Below, one piece after another: positions 16,150-24,990 of a stretch of 32,176 nucleotides of DNA; within the stretch, counting starts at the first letter, position 1; each line of letters opens with the position of its first letter. This stretch comes from Nitrospira defluvii (lineage in GTDB: Bacteria; Nitrospirota; Nitrospiria; Nitrospirales; Nitrospiraceae): NCBI RefSeq assembly GCF_905220995.1, contig NZ_CAJNBJ010000010.1, positions 1 to 32,176 on the forward strand, given 5' to 3'. A program made the translations under genes and the position numbers. Under the pieces are notes generated by a model. The model searched no databases and was not told the DNA's origin. It saw only the letters and a list, made by a program, of their open reading frames with translations.

Positions 16150-17358
16150 ATGCACCACACCGGAGTTGAACCGATCCTCGAAGACACGCATACTAGCGGG
16201 ATGGATGCACCCATGACGCAGAAGACTCACGATCGCAACATTCGGACGCTCGTCGTCGGCCTGAGCAGCCTGTTATTCGTCATCGATCTGTTCATGCCCC
16301 TTGGCATCGCCATCGGCGTGCTGTATGCGGGAGTCGTGCTGTTGGCTGCGGCCTCCTCGAATTCCCGACTACCCTTTTTCACCGCCATCTCTTCCACCCC
16401 CCTCATCATCGCAGGGGCGGTACTCGGTCCGCAGGACCACGACATTCCCCTTCGGGTCGGCGTGAGCAACCGGATCTTCAGTCTGGTCATACTCTGGATT
16501 GCCGCGATCCTGCTATGGCAGCGGCAACAGGCGGTCGCTGAATTGCGCCGGGCCAAGGACGAGTTGGAGGCGCGCGTCGACGCCCGCACAAAGGAGCTGG
16601 CCGACGTCAACCAGACCCTCTTGCAGGAAATTTCCGGGCATGTCGAAACGGAAGGCTTTCTCCGTACCAGCGAGCAGGCACTGGCGACCAGCCGACAGGA
16701 GCTCCGTGACCTGACCGCGCGGCTGCTGACGGTGCAGGAAGAAGAGCGCCGACGCATTTCCAGAGATCTCCACGACGACATCAATCAACGGCTCGCGATG
16801 CTGGTGGTCCAGGCCGAATCCCTGGAAGCCAGCCTTCCCCCCTCAGCCGGTGCCTGCAGCAAAGAGCTGCGCTCGATCCAGGACCGTTTGACGGAACTGT
16901 CCGATGACGTCCGCCACTTGGCCTATCAGTTTCACCCATCGATCCTGGACGATCTGGGGCTCCCCGTGGCCTTGCAACGCCTGGTTGATGATTGCGCCGC
17001 GCGCTCCACGATTGAGATTTTATTGGAAGTCGGCACCCTTCCCCACACAATTCCTCAAACCGTCTCCACATGCTTGTATCGCATCGCACAGGAATGCCTC
17101 GCCAATGTGATCAAGCATGCCCAGGCCTCACGAGCCACGGTGACCCTGGCCTCGACAGCGGAAGCTCTCACCCTGACCGTGCAGGATAACGGCATCGGGT
17201 TTGATACCCAGAGCGTGGTGGACAATCCACGCGGGCTCGGCCTGGTGAGCATGGCGGAGCGGGTACGCCTGGTTCACGGTACCGTGACCATCGATTCGAT
17301 ACCCAGGAAAGGCACGCGCCTGTCCATTCACGTTCCCCACGCGGAGGTTTCCGTATGA
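16150..17358 (+). CDS. NarX-type sensor histidine kinase (HisKA_3)
   Basis: Sensor kinase of the NarX/DegS class, partner of the LuxR-type regulator that follows with an ATGA overlap. It has 402 residues from the ATG at 16150. No start has a clear SD; ATGs at 16201 and 16213 are real alternatives and would remove 17 or 21 residues. About four short hydrophobic segments (roughly 33-48, 53-70, 77-93, 108-123) form an N-terminal membrane domain with small loops, followed by a long coiled coil (about 125-195). The dimerisation domain carries phospho-His208 in RRISRDLHDDINQRL, and the ATPase has CLANVIKHAQA, DNGIGF and GLGLVSMAERV. No nitrate-sensing P-box or large periplasmic domain is present, so it is NarX-like only in its kinase core. 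The signal is unknown, possibly in the membrane. Confidence 0.9.
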   Translation: MHHTGVEPILEDTHTSGMDAPMTQKTHDRNIRTLVVGLSSLLFVIDLFMPLGIAIGVLYAGVVLLAAASSNSRLPFFTAISSTPLIIAGAVLGPQDHDIPLRVGVSNRIFSLVILWIAAILLWQRQQAVAELRRAKDELEARVDARTKELADVNQTLLQEISGHVETEGFLRTSEQALATSRQELRDLTARLLTVQEEERRRISRDLHDDINQRLAMLVVQAESLEASLPPSAGACSKELRSIQDRLTELSDDVRHLAYQFHPSILDDLGLPVALQRLVDDCAARSTIEILLEVGTLPHTIPQTVSTCLYRIAQECLANVIKHAQASRATVTLASTAEALTLTVQDNGIGFDTQSVVDNPRGLGLVSMAERVRLVHGTVTIDSIPRKGTRLSIHVPHAEVSV

Positions 17359-18005
17359 GCACGACACCGCCCCCTCGAGTATTGCTGGCCGATGACCATA
17401 CTCTGGTCCTGGAAGGATTCCGACGCATCGTCGAACAACGATGCGAGGTCGTGGGCGCGGTGGAAGACGGCCGTGCCCTGCTGGAAGCCGCCGTGCGATT
17501 ACGCCCCGACTTGATTCTCCTGGACATCTCCATGCCCCTCTTAAACGGTGTCGATGCGGGGCGCCAACTCAAGAAGCTGGTTCCCGACGCGAAATTGATC
17601 TTCGTCACCATGCACGCGGACCCCGCGTATGTGAGCGAAGCCTTCAAGGCCGGCGCCTCGGCGTACCTGCTCAAGCGCTCGGCGGCAAGAGAATTGGACC
17701 AAGCCATTGAGGCGGTATTAAAAGGGCAGTATTTCGTCACGTCGCTGCTAACGCGAGAGATCGTCACCGGTCTCTCCTCCGAAGAGGGCGGCCTCTTTTC
17801 ACATCGGCAAGAACTGACACCGCGGCAGCGCGAGGTGCTGCAGCTCATCGCCGAAGGACGGACCATCAAAGAGATTGCGGCGCTCCTGAATATCTCACCC
17901 AAGACGGTGGAGTTTCACAAGGCCCAGATCATTTTTCATCTCAACCTGCGCACCACCGCCGAGCTGACCAAGTATGCACTCGCGCACGGACTCACGTCCG
18001 CCTGA
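17355..18005 (+). CDS. NarL/FixJ-family response regulator
   Basis: DNA-binding response regulator paired with the upstream HisKA_3 kinase; start and stop overlap as ATGA, so translation is coupled. It has 216 residues. The receiver domain has acidic residues D13-D14, phospho-acceptor D57 (LLDISMPLLNG) and the conserved Lys in AYLLKRS. After a short linker the LuxR/GerE helix-turn-helix is complete (LTPRQREVLQLIAEGRTIKEIA, continuing LLNISPKTVEFHKAQI; quoted in two parts). Length is typical. The target genes cannot be read from the sequence. The nearby small CxxC protein and RND operon are on the same strand but 200 nt or more away. Confidence 0.93.
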   Translation: MSTTPPPRVLLADDHTLVLEGFRRIVEQRCEVVGAVEDGRALLEAAVRLRPDLILLDISMPLLNGVDAGRQLKKLVPDAKLIFVTMHADPAYVSEAFKAGASAYLLKRSAARELDQAIEAVLKGQYFVTSLLTREIVTGLSSEEGGLFSHRQELTPRQREVLQLIAEGRTIKEIAALLNISPKTVEFHKAQIIFHLNLRTTAELTKYALAHGLTSA

Positions 18006-18207
18006 CCCGCGGACGGAGATCCGCAGGCCTCTTGCCGCAGAGTGTTTCAAATTAGCCCCTCGGACACATCCTCTCGCACACTTTTGCATCCGACCTAGGA
18101 CATCACCTAGTTGCCAGTCGCCTCCGCGTTCTGTAGGGTGCTGACAACAGCATACGCGGTACCTGTGCAAGCGCTGCCACCCCGAGTCACAGAAGGAGTT
18201 CCTGCCC

Positions 18208-18417
18208 ATGGAACCCACAGCCACTCAATGTCAGTTTTGTTGGCGCGTCTACGATCAGGGAGCGGGAGGTGAGGAGTCAGCCGGATGGTCGGATTTACCG
18301 ACTTTCATTCGAACACATAATCTCGCGACGCACGATCTCAGTTTTGCCGATGGGTACTGTCCACAATGCACACAACTCTACGGTCGCCTCACACAAGGCC
18401 ATCAGTACGATTCATGA
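18208..18417 (+). CDS. Small CxxC/CxxC zinc-ribbon-like protein
   Basis: A 69-residue protein of unknown function, with a good SD (AGAAGGAG, 9 nt spacing) before the ATG at 18208. It has two CxxC pairs, Cys8/Cys11 (CQFC) and Cys51/Cys54 (CPQC), around a central WSDLPTFIRTHN segment and a SFADGYCPQCTQLYG end. The pattern CxxC - Trp - FI..H - SxGYCPxCxxxLY resembles, from memory, a short domain commonly found at the C-terminus of PAS kinases and response regulators (ICSxCKKIRD...SHGICPxCxxxLYP). Here it stands alone. Metal binding is likely but unproven. It follows a two-component pair, which fits a role linked to signalling (inference). Confidence 0.72.
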   Translation: MEPTATQCQFCWRVYDQGAGGEESAGWSDLPTFIRTHNLATHDLSFADGYCPQCTQLYGRLTQGHQYDS

Positions 18418-18777
18418 TGCACGGTCCAGTGGCAGGACGGCTCTTCATTCGAATGCGATCCACCGATCCGAACCGTGGAAGGCTCCGGCCGCCTGTCGTC
18501 CGCGTCTCTCTCCAGCACTACCGTCCATGCGACGTGCTCGGATCGCCGGGCAGAACGGCAGCCGCATCCGTCCCCTGGCTCCGATGTCGAGGCCGAAACG
18601 CACACGACTGGTCACGACGGATTCTCGAGCTCCTCGTCCGCTGGGCACATTCCTACAGCTAACACATCACCCACCGTGCACGCAGAAGTCCAGGTGAAAC
18701 ATTCGCCAGGTCAGCTCCATAGCCCACACAGTGCTGGACTCTTCCATTGGAGAGTCACCGGGAGTCCCCTCCTGCAC

Positions 18778-18792
18778 CACACAGACTGTGTG
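18778..18792. promoter_or_regulatory. Perfect odd dyad, possible operator
   Basis: CACACAG-A-CTGTGTG is a 7-bp perfect inverted repeat about a single central base, 70-80 bp upstream of the candidate RND operon promoter. A repressor or activator site is possible, but the binding protein is unknown. Confidence 0.3.
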
Positions 18793-18859
18793 TTCGCCGG
18801 AACTACTGACCTGGCGTCCACCCTGGGCTCGACAGCGCTCTCCTCTGCGTCTGATCGAC

Positions 18860-18888
18860 TTCACCCGGCGAAGGTGATACGGTATTTT
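18860..18888 (+). promoter_or_regulatory. Possible sigma-70 promoter of the RND operon
   Basis: TTCACC and TATTTT are separated by 17 nt, about 80 nt before the first RND gene. The spacer holds a 5-bp inverted repeat, TCACC and GGTGA, overlapping the -35. Matches to consensus are moderate (4 of 6 each). Confidence 0.3.
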
Positions 18889-18968
18889 GATCGGACACCA
18901 CGCGCAACATGGTGAGATCCCGCCGTCACAGGACGGCTGACGATCTGCGGAGGAAGGACGAACGAACC

Positions 18969-20414
18969 ATGACACTCATGAACAGAAACGGATCGGCACT
19001 CAGCCTGCATCAGTGCATCCCCGCCGGTCCCACACCGAATCACATGCCACTCACGCACCCGACATGCGCCGCTGGGCACCGGACCGTAGGGGGTCGCCCC
19101 CCTCGCAGGCGCGAACCCCGACCGAAACACATCGCGACGGTGCTGCTCACGCTACTGAGCCTCGCCTGGTTGCCCCCAAGTACCGGCTGGTGCGCAAGTC
19201 CCTCGTCGAATGCCGCCAGTCAAGCCGGGCCCGAACCGGTCTATTCGCTTCAGAGCGTGCTGGATCTGGCTCTCGCGCGTAACCCCACCGTCGCCAGCGC
19301 CGAGGGGACCATCGAGCAAAATCGCGGACAACAGGTCGCCGCTTATACCTATCTCAACCCGTCGGTGAACGCCAACAGTGGCCGCGGCAGAATGAGAGAC
19401 TTGGGTCTCTTCGATCCGGCGGTGCGGGAGTCCCTCACCGAATTCAACCTGACTGTCGGCCAACCGATCGAGTGGCCTTCGAAGCGCGCAGCCCGCCAAC
19501 GGGCGACAGAAGCGGGCGTGGCCAGCGCGTCGGCCGGCCTGGCGGAAACCCAGTTAAATTTGATCGCCGACGTCAAGGTCGCCTTTTACGATCTCCTTCT
19601 GGCCCAGCGGGCGCTGGTGCTCGCACAGCAGAATCTCGCCACTGTCGAAGACGTCGATAAGGCAGTGCGGACCAGGGTACGCCTGGGAGAGAGTCCCCAG
19701 TTCGAGGCGATTCGTTCCGGAGTGGAAGTGCTGAAGGCCAATCAGTCGTTGACCAGAGCGGCCAATACCGTGCGCATCAATCGGGTGATGCTCGATACCC
19801 TGACCGCCGGTTCACTGGGCCCCACCTATGCGATCGATGGGCAACTCCACCGTGTGGGCCCTGGATTCGGTATCGACATTCTGACCGAACGCGCGCTCAG
19901 CCAGCATCCGACCATCGTGCGCCTGCGCAAGTCGGTCGAACAGGCCGATCATAGCCTCGAATTCGAACGTCAGGCCCGCGTGCCCAACATCACGATCGGC
20001 GGCAGCTACTGGCGGGAAATTGGTCGGGAAGCCTTCACCGGCGGGGTGTCGTTTCCCACTCCAGTGTGGGACCGTCGGCAGGGCGAAATTATTTCAGCCC
20101 TGGGGAGCAAACGCAAAGGTGAGGCGGAATTTCTCCGCGCGCGCAATGAACTCATCCGAAACATCAGCCAACATTTCCAGGATGCGAAAACCACCGCGGA
20201 CTTGATCGAAGTCTATGAAAAGGGACTCTTGAAACAGGCCGATGAAGCACTACGAATTGCGAAGTTCAGCTTCCAGCAAGGGGCATCGAGCCTTATCGAA
20301 GTCCTCGATGCCCAACGGGTGCAGCGTCAGATTCTGTTGGACTATGCGCAGGCTCAGTTTGATCTTTCCATGTCACTCGCGCTCCTGGAACGTGCGGTGG
20401 GAGGCGCCATATGA
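18969..20414 (+). CDS. Outer-membrane factor of heavy-metal RND efflux (CzcC/CusC type)
   Basis: TolC-family outer-membrane channel of a tripartite metal exporter. The chosen start at 18969 gives 481 residues and follows a GGAGGAAGGA stretch; a start 60 nt earlier is also open. The hydrophobic export signal (HIATVLLTLLSLAWLP...WCA) begins only about 55 residues in, so the true start may lie further downstream, for example at a GTG near 19140. Two OEP repeats follow (YSLQSVLDLALARNPTVASAEG; later ILTERALSQHPTIVRLRKSVEQ), each a long coiled helix pair, ending in SLIEVLDAQRVQRQILLDYAQAQ, characteristic of CzcC-like proteins. The stop overlaps the next gene by ATGA. First gene of an outer-membrane, adaptor, pump operon. 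Confidence 0.88.
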   Translation: MTLMNRNGSALSLHQCIPAGPTPNHMPLTHPTCAAGHRTVGGRPPRRREPRPKHIATVLLTLLSLAWLPPSTGWCASPSSNAASQAGPEPVYSLQSVLDLALARNPTVASAEGTIEQNRGQQVAAYTYLNPSVNANSGRGRMRDLGLFDPAVRESLTEFNLTVGQPIEWPSKRAARQRATEAGVASASAGLAETQLNLIADVKVAFYDLLLAQRALVLAQQNLATVEDVDKAVRTRVRLGESPQFEAIRSGVEVLKANQSLTRAANTVRINRVMLDTLTAGSLGPTYAIDGQLHRVGPGFGIDILTERALSQHPTIVRLRKSVEQADHSLEFERQARVPNITIGGSYWREIGREAFTGGVSFPTPVWDRRQGEIISALGSKRKGEAEFLRARNELIRNISQHFQDAKTTADLIEVYEKGLLKQADEALRIAKFSFQQGASSLIEVLDAQRVQRQILLDYAQAQFDLSMSLALLERAVGGAI

Positions 20415-21643
20415 GGACACCCCCTTCACGAGCAACCAGCCGATCGAGACCATTGTGGGAGACCGGTGAGCGAACCTGTGCCGCCGTGCTGCTGACCGGT
20501 ACGCTCGCGTTGTTCGCCTTGTCCGGATGCGATGGCCCTCCTCCCAACGCAACGGGAGCGAACCCACCGCCCTCCGTCGACAAGAGCCTTGTCCGCTTGA
20601 CCGCCGAGGAAATCAAATCGGCGGGCATTACCGTGCAACCCGTCATACGTTCGGAATTTCGCACCATCCGTGACTTCCCCGGCACCGTCGAACCGAATGA
20701 ACATGCCTTGGCAGAAATCACCACGCTCGTTCGCGGGCGGGTCATCGACGTGTATGCCGACCTGGGCCGTGAAGTCAAAGGAGGAACCCTGTTGGCCTTG
20801 CTCTATAGCAGCGAACTGGGTATGGCTCAATCAGCGTATCTGAAGGCGACGGCCAAGCTGAACGTCGCCGAGCGTGCCTTCCGCCGGGCGGAATTGCTCT
20901 TGAAGGAAAAGGTCATCGGCGTGGCAGAGTTGCAGCGGCGTGAGGGAGAAATGCTGAGCCTTCGGGCCGAGCTGCGTGAGGCCCGCGATCGCCTCTTGAT
21001 CCTGGGTCTCACGGATGAAGACCTGCGCAATTTAGATCGCAATCACACAATCCGTTCACACGTCCCGGTGGTGGCGCCCTTCGACGGCCGCATCATCGCT
21101 CGCAACCTGACCAAGGGCGAGGTGGTGGAAACCACGGAAAAATTGTTCGTGGTCGCCGACCTCTCGGATGTCTGGGTGACAGCGGTGATCCCCGAGAAAG
21201 ATATCCCCTACATCCGGCCCGATCAGACAGGAACAGCTCAATCGGTGGAAGTCCATGTGGCAGCCTATCCCGGACAGGCTTTCCAAGGACGTATCACCTA
21301 CGTTGGAGATGTGCTCGACCCCGCGACCCGGACAATGCGTCTCCGGCTGGAATTGCCGAATCCCGAGCGCAAGCTCAAACCTGCCATGTATGCCACCGTG
21401 CGCGTCTATTCCGAACCGGAGGCGAACGCGCTTCTCATTCCCGAGTCCGCCGTGCAACGCGACCGTGACCGGCAGTTCGTCTTTGTCGAACGCGAGCCCG
21501 CCATATTCGAGGCGCGCGATGTGAAATTAGGCAGTTCGAACGGCCGTGAGATCAAGGTGCTGGACGGACTGCTGGAAGGAGAAGCAATCGTGACGAACGG
21601 CGCGTTCGTGCTGAAATCCGAATTGCTCGGGGAACAGATGTAA
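20411..21643 (+). CDS. Periplasmic adaptor of heavy-metal RND efflux (CzcB/CusB type)
   Basis: Membrane fusion protein joining the RND pump to its outer-membrane channel. It has 410 residues from the ATG at 20411, coupled by ATGA to the gene before it. The N-terminus is a lipoprotein signal with lipobox LSGC (Cys40). Biotinyl-lipoyl-like half (EITTLVRGRVIDVYADLGREV, about 100-120), alpha-helical hairpin (about 135-200), second lipoyl half (VPVVAPFDGRIIARNLTKGE), a beta-barrel (DVWVTAVIPEKDIPYIRPDQ) and a membrane-proximal domain (LIPESAVQRDRDRQFVFVE) follow in the expected order. There is no His-rich or Met-rich N-terminal metal-binding stretch of the kind seen in some CusB/CzcB, so metal specificity is open. 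The RND pump gene starts 4 nt after its stop. Confidence 0.9.
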   Translation: MRTPPSRATSRSRPLWETGERTCAAVLLTGTLALFALSGCDGPPPNATGANPPPSVDKSLVRLTAEEIKSAGITVQPVIRSEFRTIRDFPGTVEPNEHALAEITTLVRGRVIDVYADLGREVKGGTLLALLYSSELGMAQSAYLKATAKLNVAERAFRRAELLLKEKVIGVAELQRREGEMLSLRAELREARDRLLILGLTDEDLRNLDRNHTIRSHVPVVAPFDGRIIARNLTKGEVVETTEKLFVVADLSDVWVTAVIPEKDIPYIRPDQTGTAQSVEVHVAAYPGQAFQGRITYVGDVLDPATRTMRLRLELPNPERKLKPAMYATVRVYSEPEANALLIPESAVQRDRDRQFVFVEREPAIFEARDVKLGSSNGREIKVLDGLLEGEAIVTNGAFVLKSELLGEQM

Positions 21644-21647
21644 CCCG

Positions 21648-24600
21648 ATGCTGTCTTCTCTTCTGGCCTTCGCTCTCCGTCAACGTGTCCTGGTCGTCGT
21701 CATGGCGTGCATTTTGACCGCCGGAGGGATCTACGCGTTCCGCACCATCGCCATCGACGCCTTTCCGGACGTCACCACCGTGCTGGTCCAGGTCGTCACC
21801 AAAGTGCCCGGCATGTCTCCGGCGGAAGTGGAACGTTTCGTCACCTTTCCCATGGAACTCCAGCTGATGGGGGCGCCGGGGCTGACGGACATTCGCTCAT
21901 TTTCAAAGGTCGGCCTGTCGATGATCACCGTCGTCTTCAAGGACGATATCGATATCTATTTGGCCCGGCAGGTCGTGCTCGAACGAATACTCGAAATTCA
22001 AGAGCTGCTGCCGCCTGGCTCCACATCGCAATTGGTCCCGAATACCACCGGATTGGGGGAAGTCTATCAATTCTATCTTGAGGGACCACACGACAACGAC
22101 AAAGACTTTGTGATGAGTGATTCCGACCTCATGGAGCGGCGGACCATTGAGGACTGGGTCATTCGACCGCTGCTCAAAGGGCTCCCCGATGTCGTGGATG
22201 TGAACTCGCTAGGAGGATTCGTCAAACAGTACCAGGTCATGGTCGAACCGGGTTTGCTTCGCAAATACGGCCTGGCGCTTCATGATGTATTCGATGCCGT
22301 GGCGAAGAACAACGCCAATGCTGGCGGGAACATCCTTGAAAAAGACGACGAAAAATATGTGGTGCGCGGTGTCGGGCTGATCAAGACGCTGGAAGACATC
22401 GACCACATCGTCGTCAAACAGGTGGGTGGTACCCCCGTCTACGTTCGGGATGTGGCGGAAGTCCGGATCGGGCATGCCGTCCGCCACGGTGCCGCCGTGC
22501 TGAATGGGAAGCACGAAGTGATTACCGGCATCGTCCTCATGCTACGCGGCGGCAACGCCAGAGACGTCGTGCAATCCATCAAGGACAAAATCTCAGAAAT
22601 TCACCACAAACGGCTCTTGCCGGATGGATTGCGCATCATTCCGTTCTACGACCGGATCGAACTGATTACGGCGGCGCTGGATACGGTCTACAAAGCCCTG
22701 CTTGAGGGCATTGTGCTCGTGGTCGTCATCCTGTTTCTGTTTCTTGGCAACGTGCGAAGCGCCCTCATCGTCACGGCCACCTTGATCGTGACGCCGCTGG
22801 TCACCTTCATCATCATGGACCAGGTCGGACTGACGGCCAATCTCATGTCACTCGGCGGATTGGTCATTGCCATCGGCATGATGGTCGATGGCTCCGTTGT
22901 GGTGGTGGAAAATGTGTATCGGCATCTCGCCGAACAGCGAGACGACCGTCTCAGTAAAACCGACGTCATTCTGCATGCCGTCACCGAGGTCGGACAACCG
23001 GTGATCTTCGGCATCCTGATCATTATCCTCGTGTTCCTTCCAATTCTGACGCTGCAGGGCATGGAAGGGAAAATGTTTCAGCCGCTCGCCAATACGATCA
23101 TCATCGCGTTATTGGTATCCCTGGTTTTGTCCCTCACCCTTTCCCCTGTGCTCTGCGCTATGGCGCTGAAGCGAGGAACGGAGGAGGACACGTTCCTGCT
23201 TCGCTGGGCCAAGTGGGCCTACCTCCCAACCCTGCGCTGGGCGACGGGGCATCGCGTCACCGTGCTGGCCCTCGCGCTCGGGCTCCTAGGCGCCAGTCTC
23301 TCGCTGTTTCCTTTTCTCGGGGGAGAGTTTATTCCCATCTTGAACGAGGGGGCCATTTCGCCCCAGACCATTCGCTACCCCAGTATCGCGCTGGATCGAT
23401 CCATCGAAATTGAAAAAGAAATGCAGCGTGCGGTGATGGAGTTTCCGGAAGTGCGCATGGTGGTGTCCAAGATCGGCCGCTCGGAGATGGGAAACGACCC
23501 TCAGGAGCCGAATGCCAGTGACCCGGTCGTGAGTCTCCGTCCGATGGACGAATGGACCACGGCCAAGACCAAATCGGCCCTGGACGATGCCGTCCGCAAG
23601 CGCATTGAAAAAGTGCCTGGAGCCAATTACCTGCTCAGCCAACCGATCCAACAACGCGTGGATGAGCTGCTGTCCGGCGTCCGATCGGAAGCGACCATCA
23701 AGATACTCGGGGACGATCTGTCGATTCTGCGAAGTACCGCGGAAAAAATTCAAACCATCATGGCATCGGTCAGGGGCGTGGGCGATGTGCGGGTCGAACA
23801 GCTCTTCGGACAGACCTACCTCACCATCGATATCGATCGGAGCAAAATCGCTCGCCACGGCATCAATGTCGCCCATGTTCAGGAAATCATTACCACGGCA
23901 ATCGGGCAAGAACCGGCGACCCACGTGTATGAGGGAAACAAACGATTCGATCTGACGTTGCGATATCCTGAGAAATACCGCAACAGCGTCGACACGATTA
24001 AGAACATCTTGCTGACGACGTCTTCCGGCGCCTTGATTCCCCTCGGAGATCTCGCCACGGTCGAGCTGCAAGAAGGCCCCTCGTTAATCAGTCGCGAGGG
24101 CCTGCAGCGCCGGATCTACGTCGGGTTCAACACCTTGGGTCGTGATATCGAAAGTGTCGTCGCAGAAGCGCAAGCCAAAATTGCGAAAGAGATTCATCTC
24201 CCCACCGGCTATCATTTGGTATGGGGCGGCTCGTTCGAGAACATGCAGCGAGCCATGGCACGATTGAAAATCATCTTGCCGATCACGATCGGCCTGATCT
24301 TCATGCTCTTGTTTGCCTCCTTCAATTCTGTCCGCCATGCCGCGCTGATCATCATGAACTTGCCGTTCGCGATGATCGGGGGGATCGTCGCACTCTGGCT
24401 GACAGGTGAATATTTGAGTGTCCCGGCCTCGGTGGGGTTCATCAACCTGTTCGGCGTAGCAGTGCTCAACGGAATTGTCCTGGTCTCCTACTTCAACAAG
24501 CTGCGTGAGGATGGCCTTCCGTGCGACGAAGCCATCATCAAAGGATGCACGCTTCGACTCAGACCGGTGCTCATGACTGCGCTGGTCGCCCTCCTCGGTT

Positions 24601-24779
24601 TAATACCGCTCGCGTTCGCCCATGGGATTGGATCGGAAGTGCAACGTCCCCTCGCCGTCGTCGTCATCGGCGGGCTCGTCAGTTCTACCCTGTTGACGTT
24701 GATCGTCCTGCCCGTGCTCTACCAATGGTTTGATCGGCCGGATGCCCCCGGTGCCCGCAGCGAGGAACGAACGGCATGA
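21648..24779 (+). CDS. Heavy-metal RND efflux pump (CzcA/CusA family, HME-RND)
   Basis: Trimeric inner-membrane proton-driven pump exporting metal cations from periplasm or cytoplasm. It has 1043 residues, the normal length, with the usual 12 TM segments and two large periplasmic loops; the start is 4 nt after the adaptor stop. The TM4 signature reads GGLVIAIGMMVDGSVVVVEN. Proton-relay residues D414 and E421 are present, but the first Asp of the CzcA triad is Ala408, as in CusA-type pumps. In contrast, the CusA substrate methionine in RIDMLSTG is replaced (RVDELLSG), and I see no equivalent of the first CusA Met in the preceding loop. The metal is therefore unresolved between divalent and monovalent types. 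The operon is complete as C-B-A. HME-RND family certain, substrate unknown. Confidence 0.93.
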   Translation: MLSSLLAFALRQRVLVVVMACILTAGGIYAFRTIAIDAFPDVTTVLVQVVTKVPGMSPAEVERFVTFPMELQLMGAPGLTDIRSFSKVGLSMITVVFKDDIDIYLARQVVLERILEIQELLPPGSTSQLVPNTTGLGEVYQFYLEGPHDNDKDFVMSDSDLMERRTIEDWVIRPLLKGLPDVVDVNSLGGFVKQYQVMVEPGLLRKYGLALHDVFDAVAKNNANAGGNILEKDDEKYVVRGVGLIKTLEDIDHIVVKQVGGTPVYVRDVAEVRIGHAVRHGAAVLNGKHEVITGIVLMLRGGNARDVVQSIKDKISEIHHKRLLPDGLRIIPFYDRIELITAALDTVYKALLEGIVLVVVILFLFLGNVRSALIVTATLIVTPLVTFIIMDQVGLTANLMSLGGLVIAIGMMVDGSVVVVENVYRHLAEQRDDRLSKTDVILHAVTEVGQPVIFGILIIILVFLPILTLQGMEGKMFQPLANTIIIALLVSLVLSLTLSPVLCAMALKRGTEEDTFLLRWAKWAYLPTLRWATGHRVTVLALALGLLGASLSLFPFLGGEFIPILNEGAISPQTIRYPSIALDRSIEIEKEMQRAVMEFPEVRMVVSKIGRSEMGNDPQEPNASDPVVSLRPMDEWTTAKTKSALDDAVRKRIEKVPGANYLLSQPIQQRVDELLSGVRSEATIKILGDDLSILRSTAEKIQTIMASVRGVGDVRVEQLFGQTYLTIDIDRSKIARHGINVAHVQEIITTAIGQEPATHVYEGNKRFDLTLRYPEKYRNSVDTIKNILLTTSSGALIPLGDLATVELQEGPSLISREGLQRRIYVGFNTLGRDIESVVAEAQAKIAKEIHLPTGYHLVWGGSFENMQRAMARLKIILPITIGLIFMLLFASFNSVRHAALIIMNLPFAMIGGIVALWLTGEYLSVPASVGFINLFGVAVLNGIVLVSYFNKLREDGLPCDEAIIKGCTLRLRPVLMTALVALLGLIPLAFAHGIGSEVQRPLAVVVIGGLVSSTLLTLIVLPVLYQWFDRPDAPGARSEERTA

Positions 24780-24990
24780 CCACATCGACTTCTGCGCGGG
24801 CTACGGCCACACTCTCAACCCATCCCTGGCCCCGCGTGATGCACAACGGCTCGCGAAATCATGCAGGCTAGTGAGATGCCGAGGTGGTATCACGCACATG
24901 ATGCTGTATGATGCGCAAACCGAGAGCGTGTCTGGTTCAGCTGAGTCACACAGTCCCATTCCCCCACAGGAAGGATATGAATCGAATCCT

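Larger units (their letters stand above)
18418..18968. other. 551-bp region without a convincing gene, upstream of the RND operon
   Basis: Reading frames here are short, overlapping and low in complexity, with no recognisable domain. The stretch holds an 8-bp-stem hairpin (18737-18756), a perfect dyad CACACAG-A-CTGTGTG (18778-18792) and a possible sigma-70 promoter (18860-18888). I treat it as the regulatory region of the metal-efflux operon. Confidence 0.5.

Noticed and set aside
18009-18024. Terminator after the NarL-type regulator
   Set aside because: GCGGA/TCCGC gives only a 5-bp stem with no U-run; too weak to call.
18475-18915. 146-codon frame upstream of the RND operon
   Set aside because: Ser/Thr/His-rich with no recognisable fold, overlapping other open frames; the region looks regulatory.
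24780-24990. Guanidine riboswitch upstream of gdx
   Set aside because: A CCGAGAG stretch and some stems recall the ykkC type, but the other conserved blocks and the ACGR loops of mini-ykkC are not visible. Left as a check, not a feature.
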